Positions 11,891-20,092 of a stretch of DNA of 64,000 nt are shown here, piece by piece (the first letter of the stretch is position 1; each line of letters begins with the position of its first letter). The stretch comes from Cupriavidus sp. U2 (GTDB lineage: Bacteria > Pseudomonadota > Gammaproteobacteria > Burkholderiales > Burkholderiaceae). Below the pieces are notes generated by a model, which searched no databases, was not told the DNA's origin, and saw only the letters and a list, made by a program, of their open reading frames with translations. The position numbers and the translations under genes were made by a program. The stretch covers positions 1,382 through 65,381 of the forward strand of contig NZ_RCOG02000032.1 in assembly GCF_009663685.2 (NCBI RefSeq), written 5' to 3'.

Positions 11891-14716
11891 ATGCGCGAAG
11901 GCCCACTCTTTCCATCGGCACCGCCTGGGAAAAAGCCGGCGGCCCGCAACCGTGCTTCCGGTCGGCGCGTCGCGGAAGCGTTGGCGTCTGTTCCTGCGGC
12001 CCTGTCCGCGCCGTCCGTTCCGTTTCTGCTGGCGACCAAGATCCTTGCGCCGCGTCTGCCGGCCGGATTGATCGAACGTCCACGCCTGCTGGACGTACTT
12101 GGCCAGGGTCGGGACAAGCGGCTGACCGTTATTAAGGCGCCGGCAGGTTTCGGCAAGACATCGCTTTGCATTGCGTGGCTTGATCGGCTGCGCGCCGATG
12201 GCGCTCGTGTCGCCTGGCTGTCGGTGGATCGGGAAGATGACGAGCCTGCACATTTTCTGAGTCATCTGGCGCAATCGCTGTACGGTGCCTGTGTCGCTGA
12301 AGGCGCGCCACCGGGGCTTGCCGGTGAGGTATCGCTGCTTGTGCCGCGCGCGGTGATTGCCACGCTGGTCAACGCGCTGGCCGAGATCGACGACGAACTG
12401 TTCCTGTTCGTGGACGACTACCACCTGATCGGCACCGAATCGATTCATGAAGCCGTGGCGCTGCTTCTGGCCCACGCGCCGTCGAACTTCCATCTGGTGC
12501 TGGGCACGCGTGCGGACCCGCCCTTGCCGCTGGCACGGTTGCGGGCCGGCAATGCGCTGCTTGAGATCGACGCCTCGATGTTGCGCTTCAGTGCCGACGA
12601 AACCGGGCGGTTCGTCCAGCGCGAATGCGCGGGAGGCCTGCCGCAGGCCTCGGTAGACGCCTTGCACGCCTCGACCGAAGGCTGGGCAGCCGCGTTGCGC
12701 CTGTCCGCCCCGATGCTGGCGCGCAGCCAGTCGGGCACCTGGGTGGCGCCATCGGGCACGGCGCGGCCTATCGCGGCCTATCTGGAAGAAATGCTGGCTT
12801 GCCAGACCCCGGAGCTGGTCGATTTCATGGTGCGCACCGCCATCCTGGACCGGCTTTCCGCGCCACTCTGCATAGCCGTTACCGGCGCGGCGGACAGCCA
12901 GAACATGCTCCAGGCGCTGGCCACGCGTCAGTTGTTGCTCGATCCGCTGGACGTCGAAGGCCGGTGGTTCCGCTACCACCAGTTGCTGCGCGACTACCTG
13001 CGCCAGCGGCTGGAGACCGCCGCCGACATCGACATTGCCGACCTGCATCGGCGCGCATCGCGCTGGTATGCCGCGCAGGCACTGTGGACCGACGCCGTCT
13101 GGCATGCGCTGGAAGCCGGCGATGCCGCCGATGCCGTTGCGCTGATTGGCCAATGTGCGATGTCGCTGGTCCGCCAGGGCGATCTGAAGACGCTGCTTGG
13201 CTGGCAGCGGCGTTTGCCGCCGGACATCATGCGTGGCCAGGTTGACGTGCGCCTGGCGCTGGCACGGGGCATGGCGCTGGCCATGCGTTTCGAAGAAGCG
13301 TCCGCGATGGTGGAAGCCATCGAGCGGGACGCCGCACAAGGGCCGGAGGCCGATCGCGAACGCTACCTGTGGGAATGCCGGGCGATACGCGCCCTGCTTG
13401 CCGCCTTGCGCGACGATGCCCAGGGCGCGCTGCGGCTGGCGGAAGACTGCCTGAGCCGCCCGCTGTCGGATGACCCGTGGATGATCAACGTGCTCAGCAA
13501 CGTCGTGCGGTTCGCGCACTGGAAGTCCGGCGATCTGGAACGGCTGTATGCCACGCCATGGATCCCCTACTCGCCCGACGAAAACCGGCGCTACCCGCTG
13601 TCTTCGGTCTACCGGCTTTGCCTGCTGGGCCTTGCGGAATTGCAGCAGATGCGTTTCGACGTGGCCGAGCGGTACTTTCTGCAGGCGATGCGGTTTGCCG
13701 AAGACAACGCCGGCCCGGCCTCGACGGCCGCCGCGCTGTGCGCGCCCGCGCTGGCCCAGTTGCGCTACGAGCAGGACCGGCTCGAAGACGCCGAAACGCT
13801 GCTGGTGGAACGCATGCCGGTCATCGACGCGGCGGTCCTGCTGGACAGCGTGCTGGTGGCCTATACGTTGCTGGTCCGCATTGCGGCGGCGCGCGGGCAC
13901 CTGGATCAGGCCCACGCGTGGGTCGAACAGGCGTTGACGATTGGCCATCAACGCGCGTGGCACCGGCTGGTGGCTGCCATCCTCCTGGAGCGTGTCCGGC
14001 TGCTGCTTGCCGAGGGCCGCGCCCGGGAGGCCGCTGCGTGCGTCGAACAGATCGACAGACTGGTGAATACCGTCGATGCGCCCGATTGCGAGGCCTGCGT
14101 CAGCGAACTGGACCGCTATCGGACGCTGGGTGCCGCCAGCCTGGCCATGGCCGGGGCACGGCCGGATGAGGCCGTGCGCCTGCTGGATGCCCTGCTCCGG
14201 CGCCTTCCGCAGAGGCACCCCAACTATCTCGCGCTACGCGCCCGCACCCTGCTGGCACTGGCCTGCCAGGCCAGTGGTGCGGCCGCGCGGGCCGTCGAGG
14301 AATGCAGCCGGGTGCTGGCCTCCATCGAATCCGCGCGTGCGTACCGGATCATCCTGGACCAGGGGCCCGGCGTCGGGGCCCTTCTGGCACTGGTCAGACA
14401 GGCTACCGTCGCCGCCAACGGCGGCGCGCAACGCCTGGCCTGCATCGACGAACTGCTCGAACGTTGCAACGAACGCTACCAGATGCGGCAAAAGGCGTCG
14501 TCGGCGTCGGTGCGCGAGGCGCTGAGCGCGCGCGAAGGCGGCATCCTGGCGCTGATCGCTGCAGGCCAGTCGAACAAGGAAATCGCGCGGACGCTGGGCA
14601 TCGCGCCCGAGACCGTCAAGACCCATATCAAGAGTATCTTCGTCAAGCTGTCAGTGGAAAAACGTGCGCATGCCGTCGCACGTGCGCAATCGCTGGGGCT
14701 GGTGACCGGGCACTGA
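11891..14716 (+). CDS. MalT-like LuxR-family ATP-dependent transcription regulator
   Basis: 941 aa, the usual size of LAL/MalT-type activators. A P-loop (KAPAGFGKTSLCIAW, near residues 82-96) belongs to a STAND NTPase domain with FLFVDDYHLI as Walker B. The central and C-terminal parts are helical TPR-like repeats for ligand binding, and residues 875-935 form a LuxR HTH (LSAREGGILALIAAGQSNKE; APETVKTHIKSIFVKLSVEK). Such proteins bind an inducer and ATP, oligomerise and activate promoters. It is transcribed toward the PHA locus, starting about 220 bp before the hydratase gene, so PHA control is a reasonable but unproven guess. The start 112 bp from the dif-like site makes it the first host gene after the provirus. 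Confidence 0.85.
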   Translation: MREGPLFPSAPPGKKPAARNRASGRRVAEALASVPAALSAPSVPFLLATKILAPRLPAGLIERPRLLDVLGQGRDKRLTVIKAPAGFGKTSLCIAWLDRLRADGARVAWLSVDREDDEPAHFLSHLAQSLYGACVAEGAPPGLAGEVSLLVPRAVIATLVNALAEIDDELFLFVDDYHLIGTESIHEAVALLLAHAPSNFHLVLGTRADPPLPLARLRAGNALLEIDASMLRFSADETGRFVQRECAGGLPQASVDALHASTEGWAAALRLSAPMLARSQSGTWVAPSGTARPIAAYLEEMLACQTPELVDFMVRTAILDRLSAPLCIAVTGAADSQNMLQALATRQLLLDPLDVEGRWFRYHQLLRDYLRQRLETAADIDIADLHRRASRWYAAQALWTDAVWHALEAGDAADAVALIGQCAMSLVRQGDLKTLLGWQRRLPPDIMRGQVDVRLALARGMALAMRFEEASAMVEAIERDAAQGPEADRERYLWECRAIRALLAALRDDAQGALRLAEDCLSRPLSDDPWMINVLSNVVRFAHWKSGDLERLYATPWIPYSPDENRRYPLSSVYRLCLLGLAELQQMRFDVAERYFLQAMRFAEDNAGPASTAAALCAPALAQLRYEQDRLEDAETLLVERMPVIDAAVLLDSVLVAYTLLVRIAAARGHLDQAHAWVEQALTIGHQRAWHRLVAAILLERVRLLLAEGRAREAAACVEQIDRLVNTVDAPDCEACVSELDRYRTLGAASLAMAGARPDEAVRLLDALLRRLPQRHPNYLALRARTLLALACQASGAAARAVEECSRVLASIESARAYRIILDQGPGVGALLALVRQATVAANGGAQRLACIDELLERCNERYQMRQKASSASVREALSAREGGILALIAAGQSNKEIARTLGIAPETVKTHIKSIFVKLSVEKRAHAVARAQSLGLVTGH

Positions 14717-14935
14717 CACCCGCGCCGGCTCCGTTACCGCCCTCCCCGCCCTCCCCGGTCTTCCCTCCCCGCGCTCCCCTTTCCGGTCCCCTCTTTGGGG
14801 GATACGGCCATCCCGGCTGCACGGCCAACATGGCATCCATACAGCGCGCCGCCTGAATCCCGCCTGGGGTGACGGCTCCGGCGCACCACAGGCCAAAACG
14901 AATGCACGAGGGAATGCGTGCGAGGAGACAACACC

Positions 14936-15406
14936 ATGACCATTGCTGGCTACAGCATGAACACCCTGGGCGACTTCGTCGGGCGCGAGCTTGGCGTATC
15001 GGGCTGGCTGATCGTCGATCAGGCCCGCGTCGATGCCTTTGCCGACTGCACGGGCGACCGCCAGTGGATCCACGTGGACGTGGACCGCGCACAGCGCGAA
15101 AGCCCGTTCGGCGGCACCATCGCGCACGGCTACCTGAGCCTGTCGCTGCTGGCGTCGCTGTCGATGGAAGTGGGCGTGGTGCCTCACGATGCCAGCGCGG
15201 GCCTGAACTACGGGCTCGACAAGGTGCGCTTCCTGGCGCCGGTCAAGGCAGGCGCACGGGTGCGCAACCGCGTGACGCTGGCGGCGGTGGAAGACAAGGG
15301 CGATGGCCGGGTGATCGCCCGGATGATCAATACGCTGGAAATCGAAGGCGAAACCAGGCCGGCACTGCTGGCGGAATCGCTGGCCATGTTGATGGCCGCG
15401 CGCTGA
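14936..15406 (+). CDS. phaJ: MaoC-family (R)-specific enoyl-CoA hydratase (PhaJ-like)
   Basis: 156 aa; ATG preceded by GAGGAGACAACACC. Single hot-dog domain with the hydratase-2 motif: D-x4-H in CTGDRQWIHVDVDRAQ (catalytic Asp/His), then SPFGGTIAHGYLSLSLLA and a GLDKVRFLAPVKAGARVR strand. PhaJ enzymes convert 2-enoyl-CoA from beta-oxidation into (R)-3-hydroxyacyl-CoA, the substrate of PHA synthase. It lies 17 bp upstream of the class II synthase, which makes a supply role from fatty-acid oxidation very likely. The gene symbol is by function; other MaoC paralogues have broader use. Confidence 0.8.
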   Translation: MTIAGYSMNTLGDFVGRELGVSGWLIVDQARVDAFADCTGDRQWIHVDVDRAQRESPFGGTIAHGYLSLSLLASLSMEVGVVPHDASAGLNYGLDKVRFLAPVKAGARVRNRVTLAAVEDKGDGRVIARMINTLEIEGETRPALLAESLAMLMAAR

Positions 15407-15423
15407 CAGGAGCCGAGGACAAC

Positions 15424-17145
15424 ATGCAAGCCAACGTGGAATCCCCCGTGCGCGCCCTGGCCGCGCCCGAAGGCCTGAAAGAGCAAGGCCACGCCGGCAC
15501 GAACCGGCCGAAGCTCAACCCGTTCATCGGGCTGCGCCCGTGCGACGTGCTGGACACCGTGCGCCAGGTGAGCGCGCAGACCGTGCGCCAGCCCGGGCTG
15601 CTGGTCGAACAAGGCGCCGCGCTGACGCGCGAACTGGTGGCGGCACTGGCCGGCAAGGGCGGTCCCGCGCCGCAGAAAGGCGACAAGCGGTTTATCGACA
15701 GCGCCTGGCAGAGCAACCCGTTCTACCGCGTGGCAATGCAGAGCTATCTGGCCTGGTGCAACGCGCTGGGCGGCTTTGTCGATCGGTCCGCGCTGGACGA
15801 CCGCAGCAAGGAGCGCGCGCAGTTCGTCCTGCAGCTGATGACCGACGCGCTGGCGCCGACCAACACGCTGCTCGGCAATCCGGCCGCGCTGCGCAAGATC
15901 GTCGAATCGGGCGGCACCAGCCTGGTCTCCGGCATCAAGAACGCCATCATGGACGCCGTGCGCAACCAGGGCATGCCGTCGCAGGTCGATACGTCGGCCT
16001 TCGAGGTGGGCAAGAACCTGGCCACGTCGCCCGGTGCCGTGGTGTTCCGCAACGAGGTGCTGGAACTGATCCAGTACAGGCCGGCCACGGCGAAGGTGCA
16101 CGGGCGCCCGCAGCTGATTGTGCCGCCGCAGATCAACAAGTACTACGTGTTCGACCTGTCGAAGGGCAAGAGCATCGTCGACTATCTGCTGCAGAGTGAA
16201 TTCCAGGTGTTTGCCGTGAGCTGGCGCAACCCGACCATCGAGCATCGCGACTGGGACATGGACACCTACGTGTCGGCGCTGATCGAAGCCATCCACGCGG
16301 TGCGCGAGATCACCGGCAGCGACGATGTGAACCTGCACGGCGCCTGTTCCGGGGCCATGACCATGTCGGCGCTGATGGGTCATCTGCAAGCGCGCGGCGA
16401 ACGCCTGGTCCATGCGGCCACGCTGATGGTGGCCGTGCTGGACAGCAGCGAGGAGTCGCAGATCGGCCTGTTTGCCACGCCCGAGAGCATCTCGGCGGCC
16501 AAACAGAACAGCATCATGAAGGGCGTGCTGGAAGGCAACGAGATGGGTCGCGTGTTCGCATGGATGCGGCCGAACGACCTGGTATGGAACTACTGGATCA
16601 ACAATTACCTGCTGGGCAATGCCCCGCCCGTGTTCGACATCCTGTACTGGAACAACGACACCACGCGCCTGCCGGGCAAGTTCCACGGCCAGCTGCTCGA
16701 CATCTTCGCCGGCAACGTGTTTGCCCGGCCCGGCGCGCTGACCGTGCTGGGCACGCCGGTGGATCTGTCCAAGGTGGCCTGCGACACGTACGTCGTGGGC
16801 GGCATCACCGACCACATCACCCCGTGGAAGGGCGTCTACAACACGGCGCGCATGTTCGGCGGCAATACGCGCTTCGTGCTGAGTTCCAGCGGCCACATCC
16901 AGAGCCTGATCAACCCGCCGGGCAATCCGAAGGCCAGGTTCTTCGTCAATGCCGACGCGGCCCTGCCGGAAGATCCGGAGGCCTGGCTGGGCGGCGCCGC
17001 CGCGCAACCCGATTCGTGGTGGGACAACTGGCGCACGTGGCTGGCCGAGCGATCCGGCGACCGGCGCGATGCACCGGCCCAGGTGGGCAGTGCCAGCCAC
17101 CCCGCCCTGTGCGACGCACCGGGCACCTACGTCACCGGCGCGTGA
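15424..17145 (+). CDS. phaC: Class II (medium-chain-length) PHA synthase
   Basis: 573 aa from ATG 15424; an in-frame extension to 14869 overlaps the hydratase gene and is spurious. The lipase-like box reads HGACSGAMT with nucleophile C308; D463 (GGITDHITPW) and H491 (SSSGHIQSL) complete the triad. Long stretches read like Pseudomonas PhaC1/C2: LMTDALAPTNTLLGNPAA, FEVGKNLATSPGAVVFRNEV, IVPPQINKYYVFDLS, FAWMRPNDLVWNYWINNYLL, YWNNDTTRLP. Class II enzymes polymerise C6-C14 (R)-3-hydroxyacyl-CoA as a homodimer without PhaE or PhaR. Betaproteobacteria of this type normally rely on class I PhaC, so this mcl-type locus is a second, probably transferred system. Confidence 0.92.
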   Translation: MQANVESPVRALAAPEGLKEQGHAGTNRPKLNPFIGLRPCDVLDTVRQVSAQTVRQPGLLVEQGAALTRELVAALAGKGGPAPQKGDKRFIDSAWQSNPFYRVAMQSYLAWCNALGGFVDRSALDDRSKERAQFVLQLMTDALAPTNTLLGNPAALRKIVESGGTSLVSGIKNAIMDAVRNQGMPSQVDTSAFEVGKNLATSPGAVVFRNEVLELIQYRPATAKVHGRPQLIVPPQINKYYVFDLSKGKSIVDYLLQSEFQVFAVSWRNPTIEHRDWDMDTYVSALIEAIHAVREITGSDDVNLHGACSGAMTMSALMGHLQARGERLVHAATLMVAVLDSSEESQIGLFATPESISAAKQNSIMKGVLEGNEMGRVFAWMRPNDLVWNYWINNYLLGNAPPVFDILYWNNDTTRLPGKFHGQLLDIFAGNVFARPGALTVLGTPVDLSKVACDTYVVGGITDHITPWKGVYNTARMFGGNTRFVLSSSGHIQSLINPPGNPKARFFVNADAALPEDPEAWLGGAAAQPDSWWDNWRTWLAERSGDRRDAPAQVGSASHPALCDAPGTYVTGA

Positions 17146-17197
17146 TCGTGCGCGACCGTTGTAGCCGAGCGTTTCTTTTCTCAACCGCACCATTAGC

Positions 17198-17653
17198 ATG
17201 AAGACCATGGAAACTACTGCATCGAAATCGTCGCCGGCCCACCCTGCCGCCGCCCTGTTCTCCGCCTACACCGGCGTGCTGCAGCGCCTGGGCCTGCCCG
17301 GCCTCGACGTGAGCGCCATTGCCGAAGCGCGTCGCAAGGACCTGGCCGCGCTGGCCGCCATCCACCTCGCACTGCTTGACGGCGTGCAGGCGTTCAGCCA
17401 GAAGCAGGCGGAAGTCGTGCGCGGCACGCTGTCCGGCCTGCAGGACCGCCTGATGCAGTCGGGCGTCGCCGGCAATGGCGCCGCCACGGGCGCGGTGGAA
17501 CTGACGCAGGGCGCGCTGCAGAAGTCGCTGGCCAACCTGCGCGACCTGGCGGACATCGCCCAGAAGACGCAGGCCGACAGCGTGTCGGCAGCCAGCAAGC
17601 GAATCGCCGAGAATGTGGAGGAACTTAAGGCGCTGTTCAAGCCCGCGCAGTGA
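17198..17653 (+). CDS. Phasin-family protein (granule surface)
   Basis: 151 aa. Almost all helical, with phasin-like features: LFSAYTGVLQRLGLPGLDVS near the start, DVSAIAEARRKDLAALAAIH, then a long amphipathic region (VEVVRGTL-like QAEVVRGTLSGLQDRLMQ) and a C-terminal coiled coil (ASKRIAENVEELKALFKPAQ). Phasins coat PHA granules and control their number and access by synthase and depolymerase. The gene lies between synthase and depolymerase, which supports the assignment. An ATG nine bases downstream (METTAS) is an alternative start. Confidence 0.75.
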   Translation: MKTMETTASKSSPAHPAAALFSAYTGVLQRLGLPGLDVSAIAEARRKDLAALAAIHLALLDGVQAFSQKQAEVVRGTLSGLQDRLMQSGVAGNGAATGAVELTQGALQKSLANLRDLADIAQKTQADSVSAASKRIAENVEELKALFKPAQ

Positions 17654-17715
17654 TCGCGGATCCTCATGAAATGCCGGCGGGCGGCTTGCGGGGCGCCCGC
17701 GACAAGGACAACCCG

Positions 17716-18558
17716 ATGAATCAGGCAGCGTGCCAGGCCAAGACTGGCGGCAAACTGGATATTCGCACCATTGACGTGGACGGCCGGACGCTGCGTGTCG
17801 CCATCCGCCGCGGCACCACCGGCAGCCCGCCCCTGTTGATGTTCAACGGCATCGGCGCCAATCTGGAGCTGGTCGAGCCGCTGATCGCGGCGCTTGGCGA
17901 CGTGGAAGTCGTCATCTTCGACATTCCCGGCGTAGGCGGTTCGCCCACGCCGGTCATGCCGTATCGCTTCTCCACCTTGAGCCTGCTGGCCGACAAGCTG
18001 CTGACCCACCTGGGCTATACCGGACAGGTGGACGTGCTGGGCGTGTCCTGGGGCGGCGCGCTTGCCCAGGAGTTCGCGCACCTGTATCCCCGGCGTTGCC
18101 GGCGGCTGATCCTGGCCGCGACATCGCCCGGCGTGATCATGGTGCCGGCCAGGCCGTCGGTGCTGGCCCGGATGTTGGGGCCGCGCCGCTATACCGATCC
18201 CGCCTATCTGGAAAAGATTGGCGGGGATCTGTACGGCGGCGCCTATCGCCATGACCTTGGGCTGTTGCGCGAGCACAGCCGCCATATCGAGCCGCCGCGC
18301 GGACGCGGCTATGTCTACCAGCTACTGGCCGCGTGGGGCTGGAGCAGCCTGCCGTGGCTGGGCGGCCTGCGCCAGCCCACGCTGGTCATGCATGGCAACG
18401 ACGACCCGATCGTGCCGCTGGCCAACGCCAAGATCCTGGTCGCGCGCATCCGTCACGCAACGCTGCATGTGATCGACGATGGTCACCTGTTCCTGGTGTC
18501 GCGGGCGGCGGAGGTAGCGCCCGTGATCCGCGGGTTCCTGCGGCAGGACCTGCAGTGA
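17716..18558 (+). CDS. phaZ: Intracellular mcl-PHA depolymerase, alpha/beta hydrolase (PhaZ-like)
   Basis: 280 aa from ATG 17716, which has AAGGA upstream; the longer GTG frame at 17650 overlaps the phasin stop. Alpha/beta-hydrolase fold with oxyanion segment FNGIGANLELVEPLI, nucleophile elbow GVSWGGA (S111), acid GNDDPIVPL (D229/D230) and H257 in DDGHLFL. The landmarks FDIPGVGGSPTP, PYRFSTLSLLA, VSWGGALAQEFAHLYPRRC and QPTLVMHGNDDP match Pseudomonas PhaZ closely. PhaZ hydrolyses stored mcl-PHA in granules for reuse. With hydratase, synthase and phasin it completes a store-and-release locus. Confidence 0.85.
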   Translation: MNQAACQAKTGGKLDIRTIDVDGRTLRVAIRRGTTGSPPLLMFNGIGANLELVEPLIAALGDVEVVIFDIPGVGGSPTPVMPYRFSTLSLLADKLLTHLGYTGQVDVLGVSWGGALAQEFAHLYPRRCRRLILAATSPGVIMVPARPSVLARMLGPRRYTDPAYLEKIGGDLYGGAYRHDLGLLREHSRHIEPPRGRGYVYQLLAAWGWSSLPWLGGLRQPTLVMHGNDDPIVPLANAKILVARIRHATLHVIDDGHLFLVSRAAEVAPVIRGFLRQDLQ

Positions 18559-18565
18559 GCCGCGC

Positions 18566-19873
18566 ATGAGCGACCGCGCCGGACTTCCCCCCACAAGGTC
18601 GGAGACGTCCGGCGCCCTGCCTGCCGATGCCGGCCAGGCTGTCACCCGCGGCGACCGCGACCTGCGCCGCATGCGCGCGATCGCCACCGGCATCCTGGTG
18701 GCGATGCTGGCGCTGCTGGTGGCCAGCGTGCTGGGCCAACCCCACTATCCGTGGCTGGCCTGGGTACGTGCCTTTGCCGAGGCCGGCACGGTGGGCGCCG
18801 TGGCCGACTGGTACGCGGTGGTGGCGCTGTTCCGGCATCCGTTCGGACTGCCCGTGCCCCATACGGCGGTGATTCCGCGCAACCAGCAACGCATTGCCGA
18901 AAGCCTGGGCATCTTTGTGGAGCGCAATTTCCTGGCGCCCGAAGTCATTGTCGGCCAGCTGCGCTCGCACAACACCGCGCAGGCGGTGGCCACGTGGCTG
19001 GCGACGCCCGGCAATAGCCGCGCGCTGGCAGACCAGGCCGTGGACACGCTGCCCGCGCTGCTGCGCGTCTTTGACGACGACGAGGTGGCCCGCCTGATCC
19101 AGCGTGGCGCGCTGCCCGGCCTGCGTACGCTCGATGTCTCGGGCATCGCCGGCCATCTGTTGCAGATCCTGACCGACACCCAGCGTCACCAGCCGCTTCT
19201 GGAGCGCGCCCTGACGGCGCTGGAGGCATGGCTGGCCGACAACGCCGGGCTGCTCCAGGCCAAGTTCAGCGAGGCGTCGCGCTACACGCCGGTGCGGCTC
19301 GATGCCTACATCGTCAACAAGTTCGTCGAAGGCGTGATTGCGCTGCTGCACGAGGTGCGCACCGAGCCCGGCCATCCGCTGCGCCAGCAGTTCGATGAAG
19401 CGGTGCAGGCGATGATCGACAGGCTGCGCACGTCGGACCGCTACCGGCGCATCGGCCACCTATGGATGCGCGATTTGCTGCGCCACCTGGAGCGCGAGAA
19501 CAGCTACCGCGCGCTTTGGCAACGGCTGCGCGACTGGATCAGCGCCGACGCCGCACGCCAGGATTCGCTGGCGCGCGCCATGCTGGCCGATCTGGTGGCC
19601 TCGCTGGGCGCCAGCGTGCGCGATGATCCAGCCTTGCAGGCCAGGATGAACGGCTGGTGGCTGCACTGCGTCCAGCTCGCGGTAAGCCGCTACCGGCATC
19701 TGGCGCCGATGCTGATCACGGAGGTGGTCAAGGGCTGGGACGCCGCCGAGATCAGCCGCAAGATCGAGTCGGAAATCGGCAGCGACCTGCAATACATCCG
19801 CATCAACGGCACCTTCGTCGGCGGCATGGTGGGCGTGCTGCTGCACGCGGCGATGCGGCTGGTCTCGGGCTGA
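18566..19873 (+). CDS. DUF445-family inner-membrane protein
   Basis: 435 aa, starting eight bases after the depolymerase. An N-terminal membrane span (IATGILVAMLALLVASVLG) leads to the DUF445 signature region: AFAEAGTVGAVADWYAVVAL FRHPFGLPVPHTAVIPRNQ, then RIAESLGIFVERNFLAPEVI. A long helical soluble part follows, with a C-terminal hydrophobic end (NGTFVGGMVGVLLHAAMRLV). The family is widespread and of unknown function. The short spacing puts it in the PHA transcript, but DUF445 proteins are not generally linked to PHA. Confidence 0.8.
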   Translation: MSDRAGLPPTRSETSGALPADAGQAVTRGDRDLRRMRAIATGILVAMLALLVASVLGQPHYPWLAWVRAFAEAGTVGAVADWYAVVALFRHPFGLPVPHTAVIPRNQQRIAESLGIFVERNFLAPEVIVGQLRSHNTAQAVATWLATPGNSRALADQAVDTLPALLRVFDDDEVARLIQRGALPGLRTLDVSGIAGHLLQILTDTQRHQPLLERALTALEAWLADNAGLLQAKFSEASRYTPVRLDAYIVNKFVEGVIALLHEVRTEPGHPLRQQFDEAVQAMIDRLRTSDRYRRIGHLWMRDLLRHLERENSYRALWQRLRDWISADAARQDSLARAMLADLVASLGASVRDDPALQARMNGWWLHCVQLAVSRYRHLAPMLITEVVKGWDAAEISRKIESEIGSDLQYIRINGTFVGGMVGVLLHAAMRLVSG

Positions 19874-19961
19874 GCCAGCCCGCCCGGCGAAGGCCCCGGG
19901 CTGTTGCGGCGCGTCATGGCCGGCGGCCCGCTGGCATCCGGGAAAGCCCCATACCGCATAT

Positions 19962-19972
19962 TGGTAATACCA
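19962..19972. promoter_or_regulatory. GntR/FadR-type operator upstream of the sugar-acid operon
   Basis: TGGTAATACCA fits the FadR-subfamily consensus TNGTNNNACNA as a perfect 11-bp palindrome, 120 bp before the dehydratase start in the only sizeable gap (19874-20092). The cognate GntR regulator is not in the window. The flank CATATTGGTAATACCACTTT is AT-rich, as expected at a promoter. Confidence 0.5.
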
Positions 19973-20092
19973 CTTTACCTGTCCGATACCCTGACCTAGA
20001 CTCCGTTCAACTCGGCATGCGTGCGGCGCGGGATTGGGTCGCGGGCATCCGGATCTGCACCCCCGACAAGAAGCAGAACGCAGGAGACCCGA

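Noticed and set aside
11768..14218. 816-codon minus-strand open frame opposite the LuxR regulator
   Set aside because: Gln/Arg/Gly-rich shadow; the plus strand has a P-loop and a LuxR HTH in one frame.
14718..14935. C-rich stretch (CCCTCCCCGCCC-like) after the LuxR regulator, possible member of the palindrome family
   Set aside because: Only one strand motif is present and no inverted partner, so it is not a palindromic unit.
15208..17208. Long minus-strand frame opposite the PHA synthase
   Set aside because: Biased composition and no motifs; the plus strand carries a complete class II synthase.
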